A stretch of DNA of 64,000 bases from Candidatus Brocadia sp. WS118 (lineage in GTDB: Bacteria; Planctomycetota; Brocadiia; Brocadiales; Brocadiaceae), in contig PHFX01000005.1 of the NCBI GenBank assembly GCA_007618135.1, positions 1 through 64,000 on the forward strand, in the 5' to 3' direction. Below, piece after piece: positions 8,390-17,570 of this stretch. The stretch's first letter is position 1. The number at the start of each line of letters is the position of its first letter. A program made the position numbers and the translations under genes. The notes under the pieces were generated by a model that searched no databases, was not told the origin of the DNA, and saw only the letters and a program-made list of their open reading frames with translations.

Positions 8390-11300
8390 ATGAAGCTGAA
8401 AAAACTGGAATTATTCGGGTTTAAGTCTTTTGCAGAAAAAACCGAAATCATCTTTGAGGATGGGATAACCGTCATTGTGGGACCTAATGGGTGCGGGAAG
8501 AGCAATGTCATTGATGCCATCAAGTGGGTCCTTGGTGAGCAAAGCGTAAAGTCACTCCGGGGCAATGAAATGGCGGACGTAATTTTTAATGGGACGGATA
8601 AACGCCCCTCCCTGGGTTATGCTGAGGTGTCCCTGACCCTCCAAAACAATAAAGGGTTGTTGCCGCTCGAATACACCGAGGTTTGTATAACACGCCGTTT
8701 ATACACCTCGGGTGAATCAGAATACCTTCTCAACAAACAGGCAAGCAGGTTAAAGGACATACGGGAGCTTTTTCTCGATACTGGTTTTGGCGCAAATGCT
8801 TATTCTGTCATAGAGCAGGGCAACGTGGAAGCTATGCTGCAGGCTGATTCCCGTGAAAGGCGGCTGCTGTTTGAAGAAGCTGCCGGAATCAGTAAGTTTA
8901 AATCACGTAAAAAGGCAGCCTTAAGTAAACTGGAACATGTGGAGCAAAATCTCCTTCGGGTGGGTGATATCATTGAGGAGTTGCAAAAGCAGCTTCGCTC
9001 AGTAAAACTCCAGGCATCAAAGGCGCGTAAATATCAAGAATATGTGGAACAATTGAAAAAATTAAAGGTGGGCCTTGCACTGAAAAATTACCGGGAACTC
9101 AAGGGGAAAAAAGCGGCTGTTTCTGAGCAGGCAGCTCAGACCGGAGAACGAAACCAAAAGATTGTTGCTGAGATGGATGAACTTGAAGTGCAGATAAACG
9201 CAATTAAAGGGATGATAGGACAATTAGAGAAGCAATTGGCACAGATGCAGACCGAGAGGGTAAATCTCGATGCGCAAATATCCAACAATAGAGATAAAGT
9301 AACCTATGACCATGAACGTATAAAAGAGATGGAAAGTCTCCGGGAAAAATATATTGAGCAACAAAAGGGACTGGAAAACAAGATATCTGAGATAAACAAC
9401 AAGATTGCAGAAACGAAGGAACAATTGAGTACGGTAGAACAAGAAATTTTGCGGTTTGCAGACAGCCTGAAGGCAAAAGAGACTACCCAGAAACAGATCA
9501 GCTTCGAATGCGACCTGTTATATCAGGGCATTGACGAAAAGAAAGCGGAGGTTATTTCTATCCTTCAGCAGGAATCCAGCCTTCAGAATGAAATTGGCAG
9601 TCTGACGACAGAGAAGGACACCTTAAAAAGCCGGAAAATGCGGCTCTTTAAGAGACAAGAGGAAATTGCTTCATTCATGGATACCTTGATGTCTAAATAT
9701 CAGGAAACGGTGAAGGAAAAGGATTCCCTCCTTGAAGAATCTCATGGCTTAGACCAGAAATTGTCTACTTCAAAGGGACGCATCCAGGAACTGGTGAGTA
9801 TGATACGGTCTTTGGACGAGCAGATCAACCAGCAAAAACGGTTGCAGAGCAGCAAAACCTCACGGCACGAAGTGCTCATGGACTTCGAAATGCGGTCGGA
9901 AGGGGTAGAGTCTGGTGCGAAGGCCATCTTAGAGGAATCCAGGAAGGACCCTGCAGCGGTAAAGGGTATAAGGGGCATGATTGCCGACTTGGTAAAGGTA
10001 GATCTCCCGTATGCATTGGCTATCGAAACTGCCTTGGGTGAGAGGGTTCAGGGTATTGTTACTGACACTACAGATGATGCCGTGGAAGCTATTGCATTCC
10101 TGCAAAAGAACCAAAAGGGTCATGCGATCTTTTTCCCGTTGGATCGAGCGGGCAGCCAGGTTCCCATTCCTGATGAAATCCTGCAAAAACCTGGTGTTGT
10201 GGGTATCGCACGCAACCTTGTCAATTACACGGGAGAGGTTTGTAAGGTTGTCGACAGCTTCCTGAATACTACGGTCGTTGTAAACGACCTTACTACGGCG
10301 CTTGCCTTGAGCGGCGATAACCATACGAATCAGTATGTGACCCTTGATGGGGCATTGTTAGAATCTGATGGCGCGCTTAGCGGTGGTAAGAAGCAGGGAC
10401 AGGTAGGAATCATATCCCGTAAAAGCGAACTGAAGAAGATCGAAGAGGAATTGGTTCAAATCCGGCAAACCCTCGAAAAATTGGAGATTGATAAACAATA
10501 CCACATCGAGGAACTTACCGGACTCGAAGCGGAGACGGCCCAATTAACAAAGAGAATAGAGCAGGTAAATATTCTGAAAATTTCCAAAGATAATGAGCTT
10601 GCACAGAATGAACAGAAACGGGATGAACTTGCTGCAGAGAAAAAAATCAACGAAAACGAGATGGAAGAGATTGATGTGGAAGTGGAAAATGCCTGTGCAC
10701 GTGAACGGAGTTTGCAAGAAGAGCTCATGCAACTCAACCAACAGCGCAAACAGTTAGAACAACAGGTCGAAGAGTCCTCCATGCTTGTAGAAGAAAAGGA
10801 GCATCTGAAAAAAAGTGTTCAGGAGGAAATAACTGCGGTGAAAGTTGGCCTTGCGCAGAGACAAGAAAAGAAAGACGGTCTGAGCAAGGCATTGAATAAA
10901 CTCGATGCAGAATTGCGGGAAACCCAGGAACAGATTAAACATATTATCCAGGAACAACAAAACTGCCAGCAGAAAAAGCTGGAAGCCGAAGAAGAGATCA
11001 AGCGTCTGGAACTTCTGATAAGCGAACTCGACACAAAAAAGGGTGCATTAGAAGGATCGATCGCATCTTTCAAAGCCGAGCAAGACGGCCATCATCTGAA
11101 AGCTGAGGAATTAAAGGCACACCTTGACGAGAAACGGACAGAACAGAAACATTTCGAACAACAGCTCCAGGAAATAAAGCTCAAGGAAAATGAGTACCAG
11201 ATTCGCCTATCAAATCTGGAAGAACGTGTCCGGGAGGAATATCAATTCGATCTGTCAAACTTAGATGCTACAACCGAAGAAATCAAACTGGAATTAATGA

Positions 11301-12013
11301 CGTCATCGCCAGAATCTACCGATCCGGCTCAACCCCAGATTGATTTCTGGGAGGCAGTTTCCCGGGAAATTGAGGAACTCCAAGGAAAGATCGGAAGGCT
11401 GGGGAATGTGAACCTGGAGGCCATCAAAGAGCAGGACGAACTGGAGATCCGCGAGACGTTCCTGGTAAATCAGAAGGAAGACCTCGAAAAGTCCCAGGAT
11501 GCCCTGCAGAACCTGATAACAAAGATCAATCACACCAGCCGGGAATTATTTGAAAAAGTCTTCAATGACATTCGCCAGAATTTTCAGGTAATGTTCCGAA
11601 AGCTGTTTGGCGGGGGCAAGGCTGATATCCTGTTAGAGGAAAATGTCGATATCCTGGAGGCAGGCATAGAAATCATGGCACAGCCACCCAGCAAAGAGTT
11701 GCGATCCATCACCCTCCTTTCCGGTGGCGAAAAGGTAATGACCACCGTAGCACTCCTTTTTGCTGTTTTCCAAGCCAAACCCAGTCCATTCTGCATCCTG
11801 GACGAGGCGGACGCCGCCCTGGACGAGAGCAACATCAACCGCTTTACCCATATGTTAAAAGAGTTTACGAGGGACACGCAATTCCTCGTTGTTACCCACA
11901 ACAAGGTGACCATGAGCGTTGCCGACGTGATGTACGGCATTACCATGCAGGAGCCGGGCGTATCCATGAAGGTAGCGGTTAAATTTGAGGAGATCGAGAA
12001 GAAAGTCGCTTGA
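8390..12013 (+). CDS. smc: Chromosome segregation ATPase SMC
   Basis: SMC forms a ring-shaped dimer that, with ScpA and ScpB, loads on DNA and extrudes loops to condense and separate chromosomes. The 1207-aa protein starts at the conserved KLKKLELFGFKSF. Walker A GPNGCGKSN lies at residues 31-39. Long coiled coils (about 170-500 and 670-1000) surround a hinge (about 515-650, with the GxG-rich DGALSGG block). The C-terminal ATPase signature LLSGGEK lies near residue 1109 and Walker B FCILDEADAALD near 1135. All catalytic motifs are intact. No scpA or scpB lies nearby. The ATG at 8390 has only a weak ribosome binding site. Confidence 0.97.
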   Translation: MKLKKLELFGFKSFAEKTEIIFEDGITVIVGPNGCGKSNVIDAIKWVLGEQSVKSLRGNEMADVIFNGTDKRPSLGYAEVSLTLQNNKGLLPLEYTEVCITRRLYTSGESEYLLNKQASRLKDIRELFLDTGFGANAYSVIEQGNVEAMLQADSRERRLLFEEAAGISKFKSRKKAALSKLEHVEQNLLRVGDIIEELQKQLRSVKLQASKARKYQEYVEQLKKLKVGLALKNYRELKGKKAAVSEQAAQTGERNQKIVAEMDELEVQINAIKGMIGQLEKQLAQMQTERVNLDAQISNNRDKVTYDHERIKEMESLREKYIEQQKGLENKISEINNKIAETKEQLSTVEQEILRFADSLKAKETTQKQISFECDLLYQGIDEKKAEVISILQQESSLQNEIGSLTTEKDTLKSRKMRLFKRQEEIASFMDTLMSKYQETVKEKDSLLEESHGLDQKLSTSKGRIQELVSMIRSLDEQINQQKRLQSSKTSRHEVLMDFEMRSEGVESGAKAILEESRKDPAAVKGIRGMIADLVKVDLPYALAIETALGERVQGIVTDTTDDAVEAIAFLQKNQKGHAIFFPLDRAGSQVPIPDEILQKPGVVGIARNLVNYTGEVCKVVDSFLNTTVVVNDLTTALALSGDNHTNQYVTLDGALLESDGALSGGKKQGQVGIISRKSELKKIEEELVQIRQTLEKLEIDKQYHIEELTGLEAETAQLTKRIEQVNILKISKDNELAQNEQKRDELAAEKKINENEMEEIDVEVENACARERSLQEELMQLNQQRKQLEQQVEESSMLVEEKEHLKKSVQEEITAVKVGLAQRQEKKDGLSKALNKLDAELRETQEQIKHIIQEQQNCQQKKLEAEEEIKRLELLISELDTKKGALEGSIASFKAEQDGHHLKAEELKAHLDEKRTEQKHFEQQLQEIKLKENEYQIRLSNLEERVREEYQFDLSNLDATTEEIKLELMTSSPESTDPAQPQIDFWEAVSREIEELQGKIGRLGNVNLEAIKEQDELEIRETFLVNQKEDLEKSQDALQNLITKINHTSRELFEKVFNDIRQNFQVMFRKLFGGGKADILLEENVDILEAGIEIMAQPPSKELRSITLLSGGEKVMTTVALLFAVFQAKPSPFCILDEADAALDESNINRFTHMLKEFTRDTQFLVVTHNKVTMSVADVMYGITMQEPGVSMKVAVKFEEIEKKVA

Positions 12014-12062
12014 GAATCTTTGTTACCAATTTATTTTCGCAAATCTGCTTGACAAAATATGC

Positions 12063-12302
12063 TCAGGCGAGTGCTGAGAATCTTCTACAAAAAAAGGCAG
12101 TCATCGGTATCAAAGCCATCATACTTTCCCTGTAGTTTGATTTTGTTGATTGGCCAAGATGGCAGGCAGGGAGCGGCACTCCTGGCAAGCATGAGAACCG
12201 CAAACGCAGATTGAACATGTGTCTCGAAAGAGAAATCAGAAACGGATCAAGGTACTCTACTACATCCTGTTTACGGATTTCTACGTCTTTTAATGTTGCC
12301 AT
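12063..12302 (-). CDS. Doubtful hypothetical protein, 79 aa
   Basis: The frame begins MATLKDVEIRKQDVVEYLDP, which looks like a genuine protein start, but the remainder is proline-, cysteine- and arginine-rich and not protein-like. No ribosome binding site precedes the ATG. It may be the head of a decayed gene that once followed the DUF2283 gene on the same strand. The rest of the gap between smc and that gene (12014-12429) holds nothing else I can identify. Confidence 0.2.
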   Translation of the reverse strand: MATLKDVEIRKQDVVEYLDPFLISLSRHMFNLRLRFSCLPGVPLPACHLGQSTKSNYRESMMALIPMTAFFCRRFSALA

Positions 12303-12429
12303 AATTCAAGTCTTTGAGTCAGTGTGCTACATGAAGTAAGCATTTGAAAATGATTCTTATTTTACGGCTATTAGTACCGATAATACTCTTTCTTGTAACC
12401 TTATACTGTATTCACATATTGCCACGTTG

Positions 12430-12648
12430 TTATTTAATTGCCTCCACTGGAAGGTTTTCTATATTTACGTTGACAATATCGGCAAGGCTAAATCTCTTGC
12501 TTGCGTCTAATACTTCAATTCCGATTAATTGGCCGTTCTTGTCAAAATCAATTACGATTCCATCTTCTATTTCCTTAGATTTTTCAACAAAATATTCTTT
12601 GAAATACACATAAATTGCATCAGCTTCTTTGCTATATTCAATCTTCAT
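12430..12648 (-). CDS. DUF2283 domain protein, 72 aa
   Basis: The product reads MKIEYSKEADAIYVYF, then IEDGIVIDFDKNGQLIGIEVLDASKR: the classic DUF2283 pattern of an ADA-x-Y start and a (I/V)V(I/L)D-x-D-x2-G-x(2)-GIE(I/V)LDAS end. Function is unknown; DUF2283 genes often sit beside DUF4258 genes in toxin-antitoxin-like pairs. A strong AAGGAG precedes the start. No DUF4258 partner is visible upstream (12649-12819), so the gene appears to stand alone between smc and nadE, on the opposite strand. Confidence 0.88.
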   Translation of the reverse strand: MKIEYSKEADAIYVYFKEYFVEKSKEIEDGIVIDFDKNGQLIGIEVLDASKRFSLADIVNVNIENLPVEAIK

Positions 12649-12819
12649 TTGTACTCTCCTTGTGTTTTGTCAACGATAGAATTAATTGGAAGGAATAAAA
12701 TGGGTATAACGTCACGAAATCCTTCATTTTCATGGTAAAACAGGAAGTCAGCCCAATATCAAGGACGTAAGAATAAAATTTGTTTGCTAAAGACGCGCTA
12801 ACATATTACATTAAAAAGC

Positions 12820-14460
12820 ATGAAAATTGCGCTGGCGCAGATTAATCAAATCATAGGTGACTTTCAAAGGAATACCCAAAAAATCTGCTCCTACCTTGAA
12901 CGTGCCAGGAGTCAAGGTGCTGATCTTGTCATTTTCCCGGAGTTGGCCGTTACGGGTTACCCTCCAAAGGATTTTCTCGATATCCCCGGATTTATCGACG
13001 AGAATCTAAGGGCTCTCAACGAAATAACCGGCCGCGTATCCGGTATTTCTGCCATTATGGGCTTCGTCGATAGAAACAAACGACGTCATGGCAAGCTTGT
13101 CCATAATGCGGCAGCATTCATTCAGGATCAAAAGATTATTTCTGTCCATCACAAATCACTCCTGCCGACATACGATGTCTTTGATGAATGCCGCTACTTT
13201 GAACCAGCGTATCAGATTTCACCGGTAAAATGTATGGATTACACGTTGGGCATATCTATCTGTGAAGATATGTGGAACGATGAAGAATTTTGGACACGTC
13301 CCTTGTATGAGATAGACCCGATTGAAGGCCTGATTTCTCAGGGGGCAAATGTCATGATTAATATCTCTTCTTCACCCTTTGCCGTGGGGAAGCACGATAC
13401 GATCAGATTACGCATGCTCATCCATGATGCTGTGAAATATAAAGTGCCCTTTATCTATGTAAATCAGGTGGGCGGCAATGATGATCTTGTCTTCGATGGA
13501 AACAGCGTGGTAATAAATGCCCAGGGCAAGCTTATTGCCCAGGCAGCCGCGTTTCAGGAGGACTTGGTGGTGATCGATATAAAAAACCCATCGGTGCAAA
13601 TCCAACCCCATACCTATTCCGACATTGAAATGGTACATATGGCCTTAATTGCAGGGCTTCGGGATTATGTAACAAAGTGCGGTTTTAAGAAAGTAATCAT
13701 TGGACTGAGCGGGGGGATCGATTCTGCGGTAACCGCCGCACTTGCGGCAGAATCTCTGGGCAATGAAAATGTCATCGGGATGCTTATGCCATCCCAATTT
13801 TCTTCGCAGGGGAGTATCGATGATGCCGTAATGCTTTCTCAAAACCTGGGTATTATTCATAAAGTGATACCTATTCAGGAAGTATTTGCAATATATCAGA
13901 AAACCTTGGAAACCGAATTTAAAGGAAGCCCCTTCGATATTACGGAAGAAAATCTCCAGGCACGCATCCGTGGCAATATCCTCATGGCGCTTTCCAATAA
14001 GTATGGATACCTTGTCCTGACGACGGGAAATAAATCGGAATTGGCTGTGGGCTATTGTACCCTGTATGGAGACATGAGCGGCGGGCTTGCCCTGATCTCT
14101 GATGTCCCCAAAACGATGGTGTACGAACTCGCCAGGCATATAAACCGCGAAAAGGAGATTATTCCGCAGAATTCCATCACCAAGCCTCCTTCGGCTGAAT
14201 TGAGGCCGAATCAATGTGACCAGGACAGCTTACCCCCGTATGATGTGCTCGACGGCATTTTAAAGGCATATGTGGAAGATACGAGGGGTATTGATGAAAT
14301 TATTCGGATGGGGTTTGATGAAAAGGTTGTGCGTGAGATTATCAGAAAGGTGAACAGGAATGAATATAAGAGGCGGCAGTCTGCTCCTGGTATTAAGGTA
14401 ACTTCCAAGGCATTTGGATCGGGCAGGCGAATGCCCATTGCCCATAATTTTCGGAGTTAA
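12820..14460 (+). CDS. nadE: Glutamine-dependent NAD+ synthetase
   Basis: The enzyme amidates nicotinate adenine dinucleotide to NAD+, using ammonia released from glutamine. The 546-aa protein is the two-domain form. The N-terminal nitrilase-like amidase (1-260) has the Glu41, Lys112 (HHKSLLP), Cys148 (GISICEDMW) triad. The C-terminal synthetase (about 285-546) has the ATP pyrophosphatase P-loop LSGGIDSA and TTGNKSE. Both active sites are intact. A weak binding site precedes the ATG. It lies 32 bases before murI, probably in one transcript. Confidence 0.96.
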   Translation: MKIALAQINQIIGDFQRNTQKICSYLERARSQGADLVIFPELAVTGYPPKDFLDIPGFIDENLRALNEITGRVSGISAIMGFVDRNKRRHGKLVHNAAAFIQDQKIISVHHKSLLPTYDVFDECRYFEPAYQISPVKCMDYTLGISICEDMWNDEEFWTRPLYEIDPIEGLISQGANVMINISSSPFAVGKHDTIRLRMLIHDAVKYKVPFIYVNQVGGNDDLVFDGNSVVINAQGKLIAQAAAFQEDLVVIDIKNPSVQIQPHTYSDIEMVHMALIAGLRDYVTKCGFKKVIIGLSGGIDSAVTAALAAESLGNENVIGMLMPSQFSSQGSIDDAVMLSQNLGIIHKVIPIQEVFAIYQKTLETEFKGSPFDITEENLQARIRGNILMALSNKYGYLVLTTGNKSELAVGYCTLYGDMSGGLALISDVPKTMVYELARHINREKEIIPQNSITKPPSAELRPNQCDQDSLPPYDVLDGILKAYVEDTRGIDEIIRMGFDEKVVREIIRKVNRNEYKRRQSAPGIKVTSKAFGSGRRMPIAHNFRS

Positions 14461-14492
14461 GGGAATAGGTACTTATTGGGTGTCAGGGTCTC

Positions 14493-15311
14493 GTGAAAAA
14501 TCCAGGAACTAAATTACCTATAGGGGTCTTCGATTCTGGCATTGGAGGAATCTCGGTCCTCGCTGAGATAATTAAGACGCTGCCGTGTGAGGAGTTTGTC
14601 TATTTTGCCGATACGCTTCATGCCCCATACGGGAACAAGCCAGAGGATGTTGTCCGGTCTCTATCGGTAAAAGCCACAGAATTCCTGGCTCTTATGGGTA
14701 TTAAATCCCTGGTCGTTGCGTGTAACACAGCCACAAGCGTTGCAATCAACGAGATCCGAAGAATGTATCCTTTCCCGGTAATTGGTATGGAACCTGCCTT
14801 AAAACCAGCCGTGGAGCTTGGGCTGACTGGTAGAATCCTTGTCATGGCTACCCCTCTGACGTTAAGAAGTAAAAAATTCAACGAGCTTGCGTATCATTAC
14901 AGACACCGCGCTGAGATCATCCCGGTTCCCTGTGACGGACTGGTGGAGATCATTGAACGAAATCATTCCAGCGGTCAGGAAGTTAAGGAATATCTTTCTC
15001 GTCTGTTTTCACCGGTAAATAAAGTGGGTGTTTCTGCCATCGTCCTCGGGTGTACTCATTATGTCCTGATAAAAAAGGAGATTTTACATGCCCTTGGGGA
15101 TAACATTGCAGTTATTGACGGGAATTGGGGGACAGCCAGACACTTACGGTCCGTGCTTCAGAATAAATGCCTGCTGAATAGTGCCATCGCAGAAAAACCT
15201 CATGTTCCTATAAAAGCTCAGGTAAGGTTTTATGTCTCGGGAGACGAAAGGGAGGAGAGGATATTACAGTGCAAACAATTATTGCAACATGAAGGTATTC
15301 TGTGTGGGTAA
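14493..15311 (+). CDS. murI: Glutamate racemase
   Basis: MurI interconverts L- and D-glutamate, supplying D-Glu for peptidoglycan. The 272-aa protein shows FDSGIGGISVL, AD-x-x-H-A-PYG, the first catalytic cysteine in ACNTAT (Cys77), the second in GCTHY (Cys187), and the assisting His189. Translation starts at a GTG. The presence of murI implies D-glutamate use. If the host is an anammox planctomycete, this agrees with peptidoglycan being present in that group. The transcript probably ends near the repeat at 15336. Confidence 0.95.
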   Translation: MKNPGTKLPIGVFDSGIGGISVLAEIIKTLPCEEFVYFADTLHAPYGNKPEDVVRSLSVKATEFLALMGIKSLVVACNTATSVAINEIRRMYPFPVIGMEPALKPAVELGLTGRILVMATPLTLRSKKFNELAYHYRHRAEIIPVPCDGLVEIIERNHSSGQEVKEYLSRLFSPVNKVGVSAIVLGCTHYVLIKKEILHALGDNIAVIDGNWGTARHLRSVLQNKCLLNSAIAEKPHVPIKAQVRFYVSGDEREERILQCKQLLQHEGILCG

Positions 15312-15335
15312 AGGTATTTACCCGAGAGGAACGAA

Positions 15336-15487
15336 ATTTGGTAACAATTTAGCTTTTTGAAAAAGGTAGCGCCGATCCCTTGTGGTCGGCTTGTGCGGGG
15401 GATAAACCGCCCGCGCTACGCATTCTGTTTCGTGTGGATTACATAATAAATGTACGGATTTTTCAAAAAGTTAAATTGTTACTAAAT
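15336..15487. mobile_element. MITE-like element with 29-base terminal inverted repeats and a REP-like core
   Basis: The left end (15336-15364, ATTTGGTAACAATTTAGC...) and the right end (15459-15487) are inverted copies of each other, with two mismatches in 29 bases. Between them lies a REP-like unit (15366-15431) that starts GTAGCGCCGATCCCTTGTGG and ends CCCGCGCTACGCATT. No transposase is encoded. The long terminal repeat could equally act as a strong bidirectional stop between murI and the gene at 15502, which end towards it. Confidence 0.65.
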
Positions 15488-15501
15488 TTGTAAAAATCCA
15501 A

Positions 15502-16242
15502 TCATTTGATCTCCGGTGTCGCGTTCGGATCAAAAGGATTCGTTCGCAGGGCAAAGGAAAAGAGATACGGATATTCGTCCTTTAAATGTCTCATATATTC
15601 CAGCCATTCGTGGATAAGTACCAGGTATGCCCGCTTTATATCACCAGAGAGATGCGCATAGTCGGCGTTCGTTAGCTTTTTCACATCTGTCCTTGCGGCT
15701 AATTCTTCCGTCAGATGAGATATCGCCCACAGAAGTTCTGTGAATGATTCATGTTCCAGTAAATTGGGATTTTCCAGGAGACGCAGCAAAAAATCCCTTT
15801 TTCCTATAAGAAAATTTCTCAATTCTTCTAAATTGCTTTTTTGGCTGTCAATGCGGTAGTCAAAATTTTTCAGGCTTTTGCTGGTACTAACAAATTTTTG
15901 TTCTGACCAATCGTTCATCACCACAAGATTTTCCCTGACCTTGTCAAAGTTGTAGTCAAAATGAGAAAAATACTGTAAAAGCCTTATGCCAACTTCACTA
16001 AAGAACGAGCCAATAACCATATTCAGTTTTTTCAGAATAGCGCGCTTTTCCCGCTGATTGAGCAACTGGTGGATAATCAACGTAACAAACAATACCTCAA
16101 TCGGGACAAATGCAATATCCCCTACCAAAAAAATGAAAATATGATGGGCATCCTGAAAAATTGCATAATGGACAAAATAAAGGAACACAGATACGGTAAC
16201 GAGGGATAAACCCAAACAGAGTTGCCAACTAAAACGTTTCAT
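15502..16242 (-). CDS. Conserved hypothetical membrane protein, 246 aa
   Basis: Two membrane segments occupy residues 7-27 (LCLGLSLVTVSVFLYFVHYA) and 35-58. The rest is a soluble, mostly helical domain rich in charged residues, followed by a conserved-looking tail YPYLFSFALRTNPFDP. No enzyme motif is seen. The topology (short lumenal loop, large cytosolic domain) resembles sensory or scaffolding membrane proteins of unknown function. It stands alone on the minus strand, flanked on both sides by copies of the same REP-like repeat in opposite orientation. Confidence 0.8.
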   Translation of the reverse strand: MKRFSWQLCLGLSLVTVSVFLYFVHYAIFQDAHHIFIFLVGDIAFVPIEVLFVTLIIHQLLNQREKRAILKKLNMVIGSFFSEVGIRLLQYFSHFDYNFDKVRENLVVMNDWSEQKFVSTSKSLKNFDYRIDSQKSNLEELRNFLIGKRDFLLRLLENPNLLEHESFTELLWAISHLTEELAARTDVKKLTNADYAHLSGDIKRAYLVLIHEWLEYMRHLKDEYPYLFSFALRTNPFDPNATPEIK

Positions 16243-16263
16243 ATGATATCACCTAACCCGAAC

Positions 16264-16330
16264 GAGCCGGAATGCGTAGCGCGGGTGGTTCATCCCCCGC
16301 CAAATGCCGACCACAAGGGATCGGCGCTAC
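16264..16330. repeat. REP-like repeat, inverted copy of the 15366 unit
   Basis: Read on the minus strand, this is GTAGCGCCGATCCCTTGTGG, then GTCGGC, a GGGGGAT-AACC-CCCGCGCTACGCATT tail and CCGGCTCG. The ends GTAGCGC and GCGCTAC pair. It lacks the 29-base terminal repeats of the copy at 15336. The two copies enclose the gene at 15502-16242 head to head. The GTAG at the 5' end resembles the tetranucleotide recognised by REP transposases, which is inference. Confidence 0.75.
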
Positions 16331-16526
16331 GTTTTTTGCCGAAAATGTAAAAATATATTTTGTAAGCGCCTATAATAATTCCTTTTTGCAAGTTTTTGTT
16401 CATGAAAATCTGCTGAATCCAAGGCACAAAGTCGTTCAACCGAGCGTTTACGACGGAATTCAAAATTCAGCCCAATTTTAAAATAATACCTTGAAATACT
16501 CCGCTTTTAGCATCACAAGGATACGG

Positions 16527-17012
16527 TTACGATACCTCCATCATCCATGGGATATCTTCACTGGCAAACCGGATGGTAGCTTCTGTTGTATAATTATATT
16601 CCGTTCTGAAAAGTTCATAATGAGATAGTTCAACCTTTGCAAGCATGGCAAACATTTCCTGCTCTTTAGCATCTGTCGAGGATTCCACAGCCCTTTTGTA
16701 AAACTCATATGCCCGCCATTCGGTATCCATAATGACCTTAATGGCGTCTGCGAATGATGCCGTTTTGGATGGGGTCTCCGGCCGTACAATCTTTAATTCC
16801 CCGGTTTCTTGCACGACGGGTAATTGTTTAAATTTTTTCTTATAATAAGAGAAAAGTAATTCATAATGGGTCATTTCAACAGCAGCCATGTCATCAAATT
16901 TAAGACGTGTTCCCTTCTGTTCCATCTGGAGCGCCAGGACTGAGTAAAACCGGCTTGCCTTCATCTCCTCTGAAATGGCCGTTTCTAAAATACGTTTCAT
17001 ATCGTTTGACAT
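16527..17012 (-). CDS. Ferritin-like / rubrerythrin-domain protein
   Basis: A four-helix diiron protein, probably scavenging peroxide or storing iron under anaerobic conditions. The ATG at 17012 (MSNDMKRILE, 161 aa) has an AAAGG about 8 bases upstream, whereas an in-frame ATG at 17060 would add 16 unlikely residues. Two ligand pairs are visible: SEEMKASRFY with VEMTHYE, and DTEWRAYEFY with VELSHYE, matching the repeated E-x6-Y and E-x2-H ferritin-like pattern. There is no C-terminal rubredoxin domain, so it is not a classical rubrerythrin. Confidence 0.85.
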   Translation of the reverse strand: MSNDMKRILETAISEEMKASRFYSVLALQMEQKGTRLKFDDMAAVEMTHYELLFSYYKKKFKQLPVVQETGELKIVRPETPSKTASFADAIKVIMDTEWRAYEFYKRAVESSTDAKEQEMFAMLAKVELSHYELFRTEYNYTTEATIRFASEDIPWMMEVS

Positions 17013-17106
17013 AGATTGACCTTTTTGGTATGAGGAAAGCATTTGTTGGTTGGAGTACAAACGTCTGTATGGTAATTATAGGAACCGCTTTGCCCCTATA
17101 CAAAAC

Positions 17107-17184
17107 CTATTTAATTCCAACCGAAATCTTGACTACCCTTGGTTTTACCATCTGCTCAAAATCCTTTAATTTCTTCACCGGCAT
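17107..17184 (-). CDS. Possible small peptide, 25 aa
   Basis: ATG 17184 with an AGAAGG about 5 bases upstream opens a frame MPVKKLKDFEQMVKPRVVKI that ends at TAG 17107-17109. It is basic and could form a helix. It lies just upstream of the ferritin-like gene on the same strand. It may be a leader peptide, a remnant or chance. Confidence 0.3.
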   Translation of the reverse strand: MPVKKLKDFEQMVKPRVVKISVGIK

Positions 17185-17570
17185 ATGAACCTTCTTTCTT
17201 GATTTTAAAATTACTGATTTGCATAATACAAAAGCATGTTTAAGCTTATTTTCCCTTTCTCAAGAGGATAGTTTGTTATTATCACCTTCTTTCATCTTTT
17301 TGGGAAAACTATTGTCTATTTAGATAGCCTAATTTCAGCAATATTTTACGACTTTCAGGAAGTGTATTCAATGTAATAATCCTGGTATATGTTACGTTTG
17401 CAAGGTAAACATTCATGAACCAAAGGCTCACAAAAGGGCGTGAAAATGCGTCACCCTTAATTCCTCCCGACAAGGGAGGGAAAGTTTCTTCGCCTTTGTG
17501 GGAGAGGTGTGTTTTCGCACCAATACGCAATTATTTAGTTTACGAAAATATTTCTAACGAAATACTACTT
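17185..17570. other. Non-coding interval with a dispersed C/G-run repeat
   Basis: The stretch 17420-17520 holds palindromes of the type seen in dispersed repeats: GGGCGTGA with TCACCC, and TTCCTCCC with GGGAGGGAA around 17461-17482. Translated, they give SPLIPPDKGGK, an artefact peptide common in repeat-derived frames. No gene or clear promoter was found in the remainder. Confidence 0.55.

Noticed and set aside
12045-12080. AAATCTGCTTGACA near 12045, identical to the nrdR -35 region at 3867-3880
   Set aside because: No -10 box follows at 16-18 bases, so only a shared short string remains.
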